From Acidimicrobiales bacterium (GTDB lineage Bacteria; Actinomycetota; Acidimicrobiia; Acidimicrobiales; RAAP-2): a stretch of DNA of 64,000 nt. The stretch spans positions 38,895-102,894 of the forward strand of contig JANYFR010000018.1 in NCBI GenBank assembly GCA_025362585.1, read 5' to 3'. The position numbers and the translations under genes are program-made. The notes beneath the pieces were generated by a model, which made no database searches, was not told the DNA's origin, and saw only the letters and a program-made list of their open reading frames with translations. Each line of letters begins with the position of its first letter. The stretch's first letter is position 1. Shown here in pieces: positions 25,478 to 35,078 of the stretch.

Positions 25478-27433
25478 ATGTTCCACCGATTTTCGACCTG
25501 GTGGCGGGCGCTCGGCGTCGTACTACTCAGCCTCGCGACGGTGCCGTGGCCCTCGGCCGCGCAGGCCCTGACGTCGCCGACGTTCACGATCGATCACCAG
25601 GACGTCGTGGCCGTACTCTCCGCGAGCGGGGCCGGACGATACAGCACGACCATCAGCCTGGCGTCGCGCGACCCGACGACTCGAGTCCAGGTGGCCATCT
25701 TCCCCCGCCTCGTCGAACGCTCCCAGGTCGCCGCGATCACCAACGGCGCGGGCACGACGGCCCGGCCGACCGCGGTGACCCGACTAATTCCGATCTCGTG
25801 CGTGCATCAAAACGAAGTCACGATCACTGTCGACGTGCACACCAGGCGTCCGGGACCGTCCCACGGGCCCTGCGCCGGCGCGAGGCCGCGACTTCGACTT
25901 CGCTGTTCGGGGGCGCGCTGCGATGGCGTCTACCCGTTGCGAATCGCGGTGAGCGTGCACGGCGCGTTGACGACCAAATGGTCCCTCCTGGTCGTCCAGA
26001 CCACACCGGTCGCCCAGCCTCTCCAGGTCAGCCTGATCTTGACCCTCGACCCCTCGTCGTGGCGTCACCTCCACCGCGCCATCGCCGTCCTCGACACCAT
26101 TGGTCGCCACGCGTCGCCCGTCACCCTGAGCGCCGACTATCGCACGCTCGTCGCGGTCCAGGCGAACAGTCCCCTGAGTTTTCAGTTTCAGGCGGCCCTC
26201 GAAAGAGCACTCACCAGTCCACTGCACCAGATCGTCGACGCACCGCCCGGTTTCGTTGACTTCGCCGGACTGGTGGCGAACGGCCTGGGCCGCCAGGTAC
26301 GCGAGCAACTCTCGTTGTCGTCAGACCTCCTCAAGACCTTGACTGGTCGCTACGTCGACGGACCAGTGCTCTTGAACGGCGCGCCCAGCGTCGCGAGCCT
26401 GGTGGCCCTCAACCACTCTGGCGTCAGCAACGTGGTGATCCCCGAAGAAGATCTCAGCGTGGCCCCCTCCTCGACCCTCGACTGGGGTTCGCCCTTCCAC
26501 GTCGAGGGTGCCGGACCGCTGAGCGCCCTCACGACCGACGGACCGCTCTCGCGCCTGGCGACCGATTCGTCGATTGAGCCCGGACTTCGGGCCGCACTGA
26601 CGCTCGCGACCCTCGACTTTCTCCACTTCGAGGCACCGTTCGCGTCGGCGCCTCGCACGGTGGTGATCGAGGCGCCGGTCGCCCTCGCCTCGGCGCCCTA
26701 CGTCAACGACCTTCTGGCCAGTTTTCGCCACGACCCTTTCGCCCAATTGGCGACGCTCTCACCGTCGTTCAACAGTGCGCTCGTCGGCTCGAACGGCGCT
26801 CCGAGCTCTCGCGCGCTGGCGTCGGACGCGACGCCGTCACACTGGACGGGGCACAACGTGAGTTCGCTGCGGACGCTGATCGCCGGCGTCACTTCCTACA
26901 GCGACGCCGTGTCGTCGAGCAACGTGGGCTCGAGGTTGCGCGTCGCCGTCGCGAGCGCCGAGACCTCCGGTGGTCCCGACGTTCGTCAGACCGCCATCAA
27001 CGCCGTCCAGGCCGCGCTCGGCGTCCAATTGAGCAACTTCTCAGTCGATCCGAGCACGATCACCCTCGCCGGCCCGGGAACCTCACTGCCGATCACCCTG
27101 CTGAGTCGCGCCAACTACACCGTCACCGCCGAGGTCCACCTCATCACCGACCGACTCTCGTTCCCCAAGGGCAACCGGTTCGTCATCGTGATGGATTCGC
27201 CGACCAAATCGTTGCGTGTGCCTACCGCTCCCCACTCGGGCAGCAACCTCACCCTGCAGGTGGTCATCACCACGCCCGACAACCACATCGTCCTCGCCCG
27301 GGCCGCGATCCAGGTCAGAATTGCGGGCACGTCGATCGTCGGCTACCTCCTCACCTTCGCCTCGCTCGTCGTCCTCGCCTACTGGTGGCTGCGTACGTCT
27401 CGACGGCGCCACAAGGGCCGTCACGCCCGATGA
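25478..27433 (+). CDS. DUF6049 family exported membrane-anchored protein
   Basis: A 651-residue protein corresponding by position and layout to mycobacterial Rv3909. A signal peptide (about 8-31) precedes a large extracellular region. A single C-terminal membrane helix (GYLLTFASLVVLAYWWL, about 622-638) and a basic cytoplasmic tail RRRHKGRHAR follow. There is an Ig-like domain near 535-610. Its function is unknown; the fixed pairing with MurJ suggests a role in envelope assembly. The stop overlaps the murJ ATG (ATGA). TAGCCT lies eight bases before the ATG, with no ribosome-binding site. Confidence 0.8.
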   Translation: MFHRFSTWWRALGVVLLSLATVPWPSAAQALTSPTFTIDHQDVVAVLSASGAGRYSTTISLASRDPTTRVQVAIFPRLVERSQVAAITNGAGTTARPTAVTRLIPISCVHQNEVTITVDVHTRRPGPSHGPCAGARPRLRLRCSGARCDGVYPLRIAVSVHGALTTKWSLLVVQTTPVAQPLQVSLILTLDPSSWRHLHRAIAVLDTIGRHASPVTLSADYRTLVAVQANSPLSFQFQAALERALTSPLHQIVDAPPGFVDFAGLVANGLGRQVREQLSLSSDLLKTLTGRYVDGPVLLNGAPSVASLVALNHSGVSNVVIPEEDLSVAPSSTLDWGSPFHVEGAGPLSALTTDGPLSRLATDSSIEPGLRAALTLATLDFLHFEAPFASAPRTVVIEAPVALASAPYVNDLLASFRHDPFAQLATLSPSFNSALVGSNGAPSSRALASDATPSHWTGHNVSSLRTLIAGVTSYSDAVSSSNVGSRLRVAVASAETSGGPDVRQTAINAVQAALGVQLSNFSVDPSTITLAGPGTSLPITLLSRANYTVTAEVHLITDRLSFPKGNRFVIVMDSPTKSLRVPTAPHSGSNLTLQVVITTPDNHIVLARAAIQVRIAGTSIVGYLLTFASLVVLAYWWLRTSRRRHKGRHAR

Positions 27434-29034
27434 CCGCTGTGTCGACCCACGGAGCGCGCGTCCTCTCGATGGCGAGCGGGACCCTCGTCTCGCGTCTCAC
27501 CGGACTCCTTCGCGTGCTCGTGCTGGCCTGGGTGCTCGGCTTCACGCCAATCGCCGACGCCTTCAACCTCGCCAACACCGTTCCGAACATGCTGTTCGAC
27601 CTGGTACTCGGCGGCGTCGCCGGGGCGACCTTCATCCCCGTATTCGTGGAGCGACTCGCCCTGGACGGGGAACGGCGCGCCTGGAAGTCGATTTCGAGCG
27701 TGATCACCGCGGCGCTGCTCGTGCTGGCGACGGCGTCAGTGGTCGCGTGGTTCTCTGCGCCGTGGATCATCGACGGTTTCACGTTCATGCATCACGTGAG
27801 CTCCGCGCGGTCCGCGGCGTCGCTCGTGCAGCAGCGTCAAGTCGCGACCGAACTGCTGCGCTGGTTCGTCCCCCAGATCTTCTTCTACGGCCTCATCGGC
27901 ATTGCGACGGCGCTGCTCAACATCCGCAGCCGCTTCGGCATCGGCTCGTGGGTCCCGGTCGCCAACAACCTCGTCTGCATCGCGGTACTGGTGTGGTTCC
28001 ATCTCGTGGACCCGGGCCCGACCCTCGCGACCCTGCACGGGTCGCACGATCTGTTCTGGCTGGGGATTGGCACGACAGTGGGTGTGGCCGTCCAGTTCCT
28101 CTGCCTCGCGCCTTCGCTCGCCAAGAGTGACCTGTGGCGGCTCTCGTGGCGGCTCAACCTGCGCGACCCCGCCGTGAGGGCCGTGGGGCGTCTCGGCAGC
28201 TGGACCCTGCTCGTCGTGGTCGCTAACCAGGTGTCGCTCTACGTGGTCCTCGTCTTCGCCTTCGGCATCGGCGGGAGCGGCCCGGTCAGCGCGTACACCT
28301 ACGGGTGGTCGTTCATGCAGATGCCGTACGCCGTTGTCGTCGTCTCGGTGATTGGGGCCCTGACCCCGCAGCTGGCCGCGATGGCGACGGCCCACGACTT
28401 CGCGGGTCTGGCCGAGCGACTGCGCTTCGGCCTTCGCCAATCGCTGGTCATCATCATTCCCTGCGCTCTGGTGCTGCTGATCCTCGCCCAACCCATCGTG
28501 GCGATTCTGTTAAATCGCGTGGACGCCACGCACCCGATCGCGGCCGGCACCGTGCTGGCCGTGCTCGCCGCGGGACTGCCCGGTTTCACGATCTTCCAGT
28601 TGGGCGTGCGAGGACTACAGGCGATGCAGCGGGCCCGGGAGGTCTTCTACCTCTACGCCTTTCAGAACGCACTCACGGTCGTGCTCTGTGTGGCCATTGG
28701 TCGCCATTCACTCGCGGGACTCACGGCGAGCGTTTCCATCGCCTACAGCGCCGCGGCAGTGGTGGCGCTGGCGACGTTGGCGCGCCACGACGTGAGTATC
28801 GCGTCCGTCGTATGGTCTCTGCACGTACGGCGCAGCCTCTGGGCGTCGCTGTTGGCGACGGCGGTCATGGCCCTCGCCTACGCCGGGCCGACGTGGAGTC
28901 GGGGCGCCGGCCTGGTCGCACGATTCTCCTTGACCGTGGCCCTGGGCGGCGCCAGCTACGCACTCGTCGTACTCGTCCAACAGCGACGCATGACGCGAGC
29001 GACATCGAAAGATGTCAAACTGAGGGGATTCTAA
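27430..29034 (+). CDS. murJ: Lipid II flippase MurJ
   Basis: A 534-residue MOP-superfamily flippase with about 14 membrane helices, moving lipid II to the outer face of the membrane. The start is the ATG at 27430 (MTAVSTHGARVLSMASGTLVSRLTGLLRV) overlapping the DUF6049 stop. Conserved features include ADAFNLANTVPNMLFDLVLGGV with the key Asn and Arg/Asp environment, FFYGLIGIATALLNIR and YTYGWSFMQMPYAVVVVSV. Unlike the mycobacterial orthologue, no C-terminal pseudokinase or extracellular domain is attached. Confidence 0.93.
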   Translation: MTAVSTHGARVLSMASGTLVSRLTGLLRVLVLAWVLGFTPIADAFNLANTVPNMLFDLVLGGVAGATFIPVFVERLALDGERRAWKSISSVITAALLVLATASVVAWFSAPWIIDGFTFMHHVSSARSAASLVQQRQVATELLRWFVPQIFFYGLIGIATALLNIRSRFGIGSWVPVANNLVCIAVLVWFHLVDPGPTLATLHGSHDLFWLGIGTTVGVAVQFLCLAPSLAKSDLWRLSWRLNLRDPAVRAVGRLGSWTLLVVVANQVSLYVVLVFAFGIGGSGPVSAYTYGWSFMQMPYAVVVVSVIGALTPQLAAMATAHDFAGLAERLRFGLRQSLVIIIPCALVLLILAQPIVAILLNRVDATHPIAAGTVLAVLAAGLPGFTIFQLGVRGLQAMQRAREVFYLYAFQNALTVVLCVAIGRHSLAGLTASVSIAYSAAAVVALATLARHDVSIASVVWSLHVRRSLWASLLATAVMALAYAGPTWSRGAGLVARFSLTVALGGASYALVVLVQQRRMTRATSKDVKLRGF

Positions 29035-29042
29035 GGGGGGGC

Positions 29043-29897
29043 ATGGCCCGGATCCGCGTGGTCACCGACAGCGCCTGCGACATTCCAGAGTCGGAGGCTC
29101 GTCGCCTCGACATCGACGTGGTGTCACTCAGCATTCGATTCGGTGACGACGAGTACACCGACCGCGTCGACCTCACGCCCGAGGCCTTCTGGGCAAAGTG
29201 CAAGGCCTCCAAGACGCTTCCCGAGACCGCCGCGCCCTCGCCCGGCGTTTTTCAACGGGCCTACGAGCGCGCCCAGGCGGACGGTTGCGACGGCGTCGTC
29301 GTCCTGACCCTCTCGGCGCTGTTGTCGGCGACGTACCAATCGGCGGTGATCGCCCGCGACGCCGTCGCCGGCACCATTGACGTTCGCGTGGTCGACACCA
29401 AGGCCGTCTCCATGGCCCAGGGACTGCTCGCCATCGACGTCGCCGAGGCGGCCGCGACCGGCGCCGACCTCGACCAACTGGTGGCGCGCGCGAACTCCCT
29501 CGTCCCCACGGTCGGGGTCGTGGCGATGCTCGACACCCTCGAGCACCTCATCAAGGGCGGTCGGGTCGGTGGAGCGCGCGCACTCCTCGGTCAGGTCCTC
29601 TCCATCAAACCCCTTCTTGAATTACGTGACGGAGTCGTCGCCGAAGCCGGTCGTCAGCGCACGCGGGCCAAAGCGTTGGTGGCCATCGTGGAGACCGCCG
29701 CGTCGCACGCGCCGCTTCGACGCCTCGCGCTGGTGCACGGGGCGTCGGGAGAGGTCGCGGCCCTCGAGGCCCTCGCCGCCGGCCTCGCCACCGAGTACCC
29801 GATTATCGTGACGGACATGGGCCCCGTCGTTGGTACGCACGGTGGCCCGGGGATCATCGGCCTCTGTTGGGTTGAGGCCGAGGCTCGGTCCCGCTAA
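29043..29897 (+). CDS. DegV family fatty-acid-binding protein
   Basis: A 284-residue DegV/FakB-type protein that binds a single fatty acid. In Firmicutes FakB presents it to the kinase FakA for phosphorylation; a FakA partner is not in this window. The start is the ATG at 29043 (MARIRVVTDSACDIP) behind GGGGGG. Motifs: VTDSACDIPES, TAAPSPGVFQRAYE, LSALLSATYQSA, DTKAVSMAQGLLA and LEHLIKGGRVGGARALLG. It sits where mycobacteria have sigM. Confidence 0.9.
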   Translation: MARIRVVTDSACDIPESEARRLDIDVVSLSIRFGDDEYTDRVDLTPEAFWAKCKASKTLPETAAPSPGVFQRAYERAQADGCDGVVVLTLSALLSATYQSAVIARDAVAGTIDVRVVDTKAVSMAQGLLAIDVAEAAATGADLDQLVARANSLVPTVGVVAMLDTLEHLIKGGRVGGARALLGQVLSIKPLLELRDGVVAEAGRQRTRAKALVAIVETAASHAPLRRLALVHGASGEVAALEALAAGLATEYPIIVTDMGPVVGTHGGPGIIGLCWVEAEARSR

Positions 29898-29906
29898 GTT
29901 CATGGG
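29895..29906 (+). promoter_or_regulatory. Possible leaderless promoter of the small membrane protein
   Basis: TAAGTT, six bases, ATG at 29907. The TAA is also the degV stop, so the match may be accidental. Confidence 0.3.
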
Positions 29907-30224
29907 ATGAACGAAGCGACCCCCAGCCGCGAGACCGACTTTGTCGACAAGGCCCTACGGTCGTTCGACCACGTCCTCGATCTGGTGCACGACAAGGTGC
30001 TCCGGCCGCTGCTGGTGGCCGGGCGGGCGATCGCCTTCGGGTTCATCATCCTCCTGGCGTCGATCGTCCTGTTGGGCGCCCTGGTCATAGGAATCGTGCG
30101 GGTAATGAACGTCTACCTCTTCGCCGGCCACGAATGGCTGAGCTACCTCGTGCTCGGCGCCATCTTTCTGAGCGTCGGGCTGATCATCTGGCGTAAGCGC
30201 CGGCGCCTCACCATAAGGAAGTAA
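29907..30224 (+). CDS. Small two-helix membrane protein, function unknown
   Basis: A 105-residue protein. It has an amphipathic N-terminal helix ([26 protein letters not shown]), a membrane helix (about 42-66, [24 protein letters not shown]), a second one (about 77-95, [19 protein letters not shown]) and a strongly basic end [10 protein letters not shown]. No known domain is recognised. The stop overlaps the trxB ATG (TAATG), so it is coupled to thioredoxin reductase. The arrangement recalls small membrane proteins that follow degV or sigM in other actinobacterial origins, but I cannot assign a role. Confidence 0.75.
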   Translation: MNEATPSRETDFVDKALRSFDHVLDLVHDKVLRPLLVAGRAIAFGFIILLASIVLLGALVIGIVRVMNVYLFAGHEWLSYLVLGAIFLSVGLIIWRKRRRLTIRK

Positions 30225-31177
30225 TGACCGAACACACCCCGGTGCTTGTCATCGGCTCGGGACCGGCCGGACTCACCGCCGCCATCTACAGCGCTCGGGC
30301 TCAGTTGCGTCCCCTCGTGATCGAGGGCGAGCCATCATCCACGACCGACCAGCCCGGTGGCCAACTCATGCTCACCACCGATATCGAAAACTTTCCGGGC
30401 TTTCCAGAGGGTCTCACGGGGCCCGAGTTGATGATAAACATGCGGGCCCAGGCCGAACGTTTCGGTGCGCAAATACGCACCTCCAAGGTGCAAGCCCTCG
30501 ACACCTCGAGTCGACCATTTCGTGCCTGGCTCACGGACGACCTGGAACCGAGTGTCACCGCCGACGCGGTTATTCTCGCCACGGGCGCACGCTCGCTGAT
30601 GATGAACGTGCCCGGTGAAGAGCGCCTTCTCAGCCACGGTCTCTCCACCTGCGCCACGTGCGACGGATTCTTCTTTCGCGGTCAGGACATCGCGGTCATC
30701 GGCGGCGGCGACTCCGCGATCGAGGAGGCGACGTTCCTCACGCGATTCGCGACGAGCGTGACCATCGTGCATCGTCGCGACAAGCTGCGGGCATCGAAGA
30801 TCATGCAGGAACGGGCCTTTGCCAACGAGAAAATCAGTTTTGCGTGGAACACGCAGGTCACCGAAGTCCTCGGCGAGGAGAAGGTGTCGGGTCTTCGGGT
30901 TCGCGACACCATCACCGGCGTCGAGCGGGACCTCAACGTCACCGGCGTCTTCGTCGCCATTGGCCACCTCCCCAACACCACGTTGGTCGCGGGGACGCTC
31001 GACCTGGAGGAGAACGGCTACGTGCGAACGGGTCCCGGATCGTTCACGAACGTGGAGGGACTTTTCGCGGCGGGCGACGTACAGGACCACGTCTATCGTC
31101 AGGCGGTCACCGCTGCCGGATCGGGCTGCGTCGCGGCGATCGACGCGGAGCGGTGGCTCGAATCGCAAGGTCACTAA
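30224..31177 (+). CDS. trxB: Thioredoxin reductase
   Basis: A 317-residue low-molecular-weight flavoprotein that passes electrons from NADPH to thioredoxin. FAD motif GSGPAG (11-16), redox-active CATC (143-146), NADPH-binding [15 protein letters not shown] and the second FAD motif [25 protein letters not shown] are all intact. AAGGAAG lies inside the end of the preceding gene. Forms the thioredoxin system with trxA 64 bp downstream, as at mycobacterial origins. Confidence 0.96.
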   Translation: MTEHTPVLVIGSGPAGLTAAIYSARAQLRPLVIEGEPSSTTDQPGGQLMLTTDIENFPGFPEGLTGPELMINMRAQAERFGAQIRTSKVQALDTSSRPFRAWLTDDLEPSVTADAVILATGARSLMMNVPGEERLLSHGLSTCATCDGFFFRGQDIAVIGGGDSAIEEATFLTRFATSVTIVHRRDKLRASKIMQERAFANEKISFAWNTQVTEVLGEEKVSGLRVRDTITGVERDLNVTGVFVAIGHLPNTTLVAGTLDLEENGYVRTGPGSFTNVEGLFAAGDVQDHVYRQAVTAAGSGCVAAIDAERWLESQGH

Positions 31178-31241
31178 CGACCTTTTCGGTCGCTAAGGTG
31201 GACGATGCGACTCTCGCAGGGGGGTCATCTTGGAGGAAGTT

Positions 31242-31568
31242 ATGAGCCAGCAGATCACGACACTGACCGACGCCACATTCGATGAAGTGATCGGCGCCTC
31301 CGAGAAGCCGATCCTCGTTGACTTCTGGGCGGAGTGGTGCGGACCGTGCAAGTTGATCGCGCCAATCCTCGAGGAGCTGGCGACCGAGCAGTCCGACAAG
31401 TTCTCCATCGGCAAGCTCGACGTCGACGTCAACGTCGCGACAGCCACCAAATTCTCGGTGATGAGCATCCCGACGCTGCTGCTGTTCAAGGACGGAGCGG
31501 TCGTCGCCCGACTGGTCGGCGCAAAGCCTAAGGGTGCTCTCCTCCAAGAGATCACCGCGAACCTGTAA
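31242..31568 (+). CDS. trxA: Thioredoxin
   Basis: A 108-residue classical thioredoxin with the active site WCGPC at 32-36 and the cis-Pro loop [11 protein letters not shown]. The start is the ATG at 31242 with GGAGGAAG upstream, rather than the TTG four codons earlier. It reduces ribonucleotide reductase, peroxiredoxins and other disulfides in the cytoplasm. Its last 35 bases overlap the only standard start codon of the next gene. Confidence 0.96.
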   Translation: MSQQITTLTDATFDEVIGASEKPILVDFWAEWCGPCKLIAPILEELATEQSDKFSIGKLDVDVNVATATKFSVMSIPTLLLFKDGAVVARLVGAKPKGALLQEITANL

Positions 31569-32526
31569 TCCAATCCCCCTGAACTTCGAGTCGATCCACC
31601 ACGGCGACACGGGTTCGCGGGTCCGCGAACTGCGTGACCGCCTCGCCACCCTCGGTCACCCCTCCTCGGGCGACGACGTCGACGTCTTCGGTGACGGTAC
31701 CGTCGCGGTCGTCGAGGGGTTTCAGCGCTCGAGAGGCCTTCCCATCACCGGCGAGGTGGACGCGATCACCTGGGCGGCGCTCGTCGAAGCTGGATGGCGC
31801 CTCGGCCAACGCCTCCTCTACTTCACCCGACCGAATCTGCGCGGCGACGACGTCGCCGAACTTCAGGTCCGCCTGGCGCAACTCGGCTTCAATCCCGGTC
31901 GGATCGACGGGATCTTCGGCCGGCTTCTCGAAGAGGCACTGATCGACTTTCAACGCAACTGCGCCATCGACGCCAGTGGCACCTGCACGAGTGCCACCCT
32001 GCACGAGCTGATGCGCATGACCTCGTACGGCCAGCCGATGAGCCTCGTGACCGAGGCGCGAACGCTCGCGGGTTTCGACGTCGAAACCTCGGGCCCGGTG
32101 GTCGTGTGCGGTGAGAGTCCGGTCGCGGCGATGATCTCGCACTTGGGTGCGCAGACGATGAACGTCACGCTCCTTCGAGACACGCGCCCGGAGGACGTCG
32201 CCGCCTACGCCAACACCAACGGGGCGTCGGCAGTGATCTGTCTCGAGACCCTCAAGCAGATTGATGGCGTCCGTCTCCATTACTGGGCTGGCTACCGATC
32301 GCACTCGCGGCGAGGCGAGCTCCTCGCCAGTGAAATCGCCTCCGCGTTGGCGACCTTCGAGCAACTCCCTCGGGTTGAAGTGACCGGCATGGCGTTGCCG
32401 ATTCTTCGTGAGACGAAGATGACGACCCTACTGATCGAGCACGGACTGCTCGACAGCGGCGCACTCTCCGAGCTCGCCACCGCCGTCACCCGCGTACTGG
32501 GTCTAGTTATCCACAGGCAAGGCTAA
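31534..32526 (+). CDS. cwlM: CwlM-like peptidoglycan-binding pseudo-amidase
   Basis: By position this is the counterpart of mycobacterial CwlM, a regulator of MurA and not an active amidase. Two PG_binding_1 repeats (about 20-80 and 95-150: [48 protein letters not shown]) precede an Amidase_3-like domain. In that domain the HxxE zinc motif after the first strand is replaced by [11 protein letters not shown], and the SIHAN histidine by VICLETL; only the glutamate near IEHGLLDSG remains. Zinc catalysis therefore looks lost. The only standard start is the GTG at 31534, inside trxA; a CTG at 31579 ([10 protein letters not shown]) is an alternative. The real N-terminus is uncertain. Confidence 0.82.
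   Translation: MLSSKRSPRTCNPIPLNFESIHHGDTGSRVRELRDRLATLGHPSSGDDVDVFGDGTVAVVEGFQRSRGLPITGEVDAITWAALVEAGWRLGQRLLYFTRPNLRGDDVAELQVRLAQLGFNPGRIDGIFGRLLEEALIDFQRNCAIDASGTCTSATLHELMRMTSYGQPMSLVTEARTLAGFDVETSGPVVVCGESPVAAMISHLGAQTMNVTLLRDTRPEDVAAYANTNGASAVICLETLKQIDGVRLHYWAGYRSHSRRGELLASEIASALATFEQLPRVEVTGMALPILRETKMTTLLIEHGLLDSGALSELATAVTRVLGLVIHRQG
32507..32515 (+). promoter_or_regulatory. Perfect DnaA box inside the end of cwlM
   Basis: TTATCCACA matches the consensus at all nine positions. It lies in the last codons of cwlM, 6 kb from dnaA, next to an A/T-rich 128-bp spacer. It may titrate DnaA or be accidental. Confidence 0.6.
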
Positions 32527-32654
32527 AAACTCACTCGAAAGTTCGCTATTTCACTGCCGATATTCCTTTATTTGCAGCAAAACGAGAGAAACCCACAACT
32601 TCATGCACAAGTTGGGGATAACTTCAACAAGAGGGTTACCTTCAGAGTTGAGAC

Positions 32655-33578
32655 TTAACTCGGATTCGAAATCGCTATATAGAGTCGTTCAAGGTCATCC
32701 AGATCCGCAAAGTCAATGATTATGCGACCATTTCGGCCCTTTAAGTCCACGTGGACCCTGGTATCGAGATAGTCCTCCAGGAGATGTTCCAACTCGGCCA
32801 CACTGGCGTCGGGGACGGGGCGCAGCCGGGGAGCACCACTCTCGGGCTTCGTCGATGGTTCAATATCAACGATTGGCTTGGGCTCGATGAACGTCTTCAC
32901 CGCGTCTTCCGTCGCACGAACGGAGAGTTCGTTCTTGATCACCCGGGCAACCATTGTTGACTGGGCGTTGGGGTCCGTGATGGCGAGCAGGGACCGGGCG
33001 TGGCCCGCCGTAATCTGGGACGACGCAAGCGCCGCTTGTGCCGTCTCCCCCAATTGAAGAAGTCGTAACGTGTTCGTAACATTTGCTCTACTCTTGCCAA
33101 CGCGCTGCGCCACCTGTTCATGCGTCAGATCAAACTCGTCGATGAGCTGCTGATACGCGGCGGCCTCCTCCAGGGAGTGCAGATCGACGCGATGCAGGTT
33201 TTCCACGACGGCCTGTTCAAGCGACAGCCGATCATTGACGTCTAACTGGACCAGGACCGGCACGAATTCTAACTCCGCAATTATTGCGGCGCGCCAGCGA
33301 CGCTCTCCCGCGATAAGTTCGAACTGATCAATTTCGCCCTCAATCGGTCGAACGATGATGGGTTGAAGTACTCCCAACTCTTTCACGGACGAGGCGAGCG
33401 TCTTTAGACTATCGTCATTGAAGTCTTTTCGCGGCTGAAACTGATTGGGGCGAATTGACGCGACGGGCACTCGCCGCAGCGGACCCTCGGTGGGTGGCGC
33501 AACGTGGTGCTCCGCTGATTCCTCGCCATCGGGGATCAGGGCACCGAGGCCCTTGCCTAAACCTGGTTTTCTAGCCAT
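32655..33578 (-). CDS. parB: Chromosome-partitioning protein ParB
   Basis: A 307-residue CTP-dependent DNA clamp that loads at parS and slides outward to recruit SMC and ParA. After a basic start (ARKPGLGKGLGALIPDG, the ParA-stimulating tip) come the N-terminal CTP-binding domain (QPRKDFNDDSLKTLASSVKELGVLQPIIVRP; box II GERRWRAA), the HTH (THEQVAQRVGKSRANVTNTLRLLQL) and a C-terminal dimerisation domain. The start overlaps parA by 8 bp. Four parS sites lie just upstream of parA. Confidence 0.97.
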   Translation of the reverse strand: MARKPGLGKGLGALIPDGEESAEHHVAPPTEGPLRRVPVASIRPNQFQPRKDFNDDSLKTLASSVKELGVLQPIIVRPIEGEIDQFELIAGERRWRAAIIAELEFVPVLVQLDVNDRLSLEQAVVENLHRVDLHSLEEAAAYQQLIDEFDLTHEQVAQRVGKSRANVTNTLRLLQLGETAQAALASSQITAGHARSLLAITDPNAQSTMVARVIKNELSVRATEDAVKTFIEPKPIVDIEPSTKPESGAPRLRPVPDASVAELEHLLEDYLDTRVHVDLKGRNGRIIIDFADLDDLERLYIAISNPS

Positions 33579-34344
33579 TCATGATCTCCTCTGCTAGTGC
33601 GCGATACGCCTTCGCCCCCTTGGACGACGGATCGAAAACGGTGATGGGCTGTCCAAACGAGGGCGCTTCAGCGAGGCGCACCGTGCGGGGAATGACTGTA
33701 CGACACAGTTCGTTCTCGAAGTGACGCCCTACCTCTTTGGCCACATCCCCCGAAAGAGTGATTCGCGAGTCGTACATCGTCAAAACGACTTTGGTTATCC
33801 GGAGGGTTGGATTCAGGTTCTTCTGCACCAGGTCAACAATTCGCTGAAGTTGGTTCAGGCCCTCGAGAGCGTAGAACTCAGTCTGGACTGGCACCATGAT
33901 TTCCGTCGCGGCGGCGAACGCGTTAATGGTGATGAGACCGAGGGATGGGGGGCAGTCAATGAAGACGTAGTCGAAATCGCCCTCTACTGAAGCTAACGCT
34001 TTCTTCAATCTCAGTTCGCGGGAGATTACGGAGGTTAATTCCTGCTCCACGCCGGCCAGGTCGAGGGTGGCCGGCGCTACAAAAAGGTTGCTATAACCCG
34101 TCGGCTCAACAATATCGACCATTGGCACGTCATTGAGCAGCACGTCGTAGACCGATCGCTCAAACTGGCGTCCATCAACGCCAAGACCGGTTGTCGCATT
34201 ACCCTGGGGATCGAGGTCCACAATCAACACGCGCTTACCCTGTTCGGCCAATGCGGCTCCCAAAGAGGTAGTGGTTGTGGTCTTTCCTACGCCGCCCTTT
34301 TGATTGGCGACAGCGAAAATCCTCATCAAGCTGGCGTCCGCCAT
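33571..34344 (-). CDS. parA: Chromosome-partitioning ATPase ParA
   Basis: A 257-residue deviant-Walker ATPase: KGGVGKTTTTTSLGAALAEQGKRVLIVDLDPQGNATTGLG at the N-terminus and FIDCPPSLGLITINAF as switch II. ATP-bound dimers coat the nucleoid, and ParB-parS complexes move along the gradient. AAAGAGG precedes the ATG at 34344, favouring it over the internal ATG six codons later. There is no long N-terminal extension. Operon with parB. Confidence 0.97.
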   Translation of the reverse strand: MADASLMRIFAVANQKGGVGKTTTTTSLGAALAEQGKRVLIVDLDPQGNATTGLGVDGRQFERSVYDVLLNDVPMVDIVEPTGYSNLFVAPATLDLAGVEQELTSVISRELRLKKALASVEGDFDYVFIDCPPSLGLITINAFAAATEIMVPVQTEFYALEGLNQLQRIVDLVQKNLNPTLRITKVVLTMYDSRITLSGDVAKEVGRHFENELCRTVIPRTVRLAEAPSFGQPITVFDPSSKGAKAYRALAEEIMNG

Positions 34345-34431
34345 GAGCCTCTTTCCGACCTAATCGTGGTTACCGACACTTCGTCGAACTCTGCTATTCA
34401 ACTCGGTTTTCGCCGAGCCGTCAAGTATCAG

Positions 34432-34447
34432 TGTTTCACGTGAAACA
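34432..34447. promoter_or_regulatory. parS: parS site 1
   Basis: TGTTTCACGTGAAACA, a perfect match to the bacterial parS consensus bound by ParB. It is 85 bp upstream of the parA start, so it may also serve parA autoregulation. Confidence 0.97.
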
Positions 34448-34556
34448 TTGTTGCTGGCCGATCTTCATTGATTCCCCAATTGGACCCAGAGTATTCCCCA
34501 TTCTTTCAAGGCTTTCGGTGGATCGCGCGGCGGATACATTCGAGACACCCAAAGAG

Positions 34557-34572
34557 TGTTTCACGTGAAACA
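34557..34572. promoter_or_regulatory. parS: parS site 2
   Basis: Perfect 16-bp parS palindrome, 125 bp after site 1 and exactly 298 bp before site 3. Confidence 0.97.
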
Positions 34573-34780
34573 TTTTTCGTGGGAGTACCGACCGCGCCAC
34601 TTGTTATTTTTCGTCTCCCCAACCTGCTTGAGCTCCAACCGACTCTTCGATGCACGGATGGCCTTCAATCAGTTGACCGTCACGTACAGCGTCTGTTGTA
34701 GCATCGCCCAATTGAATACAAGGGGCGTCGAGACCTGTGTGGCGCCGATCAATCTATCCGGTCGTACCCCAAGGCAATCT

Positions 34781-34828
34781 CGCCAGAATAACTTTCACCC
34801 GCCGAACCACGATGTCTCTTGCGGGCCA
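34781..34828 (+). repeat. Direct repeat copy A, ahead of parS site 3
   Basis: A 48-bp block beginning CGCCAGAATAACTTTCACCC and ending in GCGGGCCA. It recurs with only a few changes at 35079-35126. Both copies end 26 bp before a parS site. Confidence 0.85.
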
Positions 34829-34854
34829 CCCGGAACTTCCGCAGCTCAACGCAA

Positions 34855-34870
34855 TGTTTCACGTGAAACA
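34855..34870. promoter_or_regulatory. parS: parS site 3
   Basis: Perfect 16-bp parS palindrome, exactly 298 bp after site 2 and 298 bp before site 4. Confidence 0.97.
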
Positions 34871-35078
34871 ATTCTCACGGTCACTGATGGAAGATGCTTT
34901 TGAGGTGATGGCGGTGGCCCGCAGAAAACCTTCCGATACTTGCATCCAGCCGCCGATGCCCCGGTCGGCTGATATCGATGAATCGACCTCATTATCGCCC
35001 AATCCCAGTGGATCACAGCCGGCGCCGAGATTGGAGTGTCTTCGACAAACCGGTACGGTCTCAGCCCGGAGGAGTTCG

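Noticed and set aside
32616-32626. GGGGATAA near-match as another DnaA box
   Set aside because: One key G/T difference in the core and no second feature to support it; too weak to list beside the perfect box at 32507.
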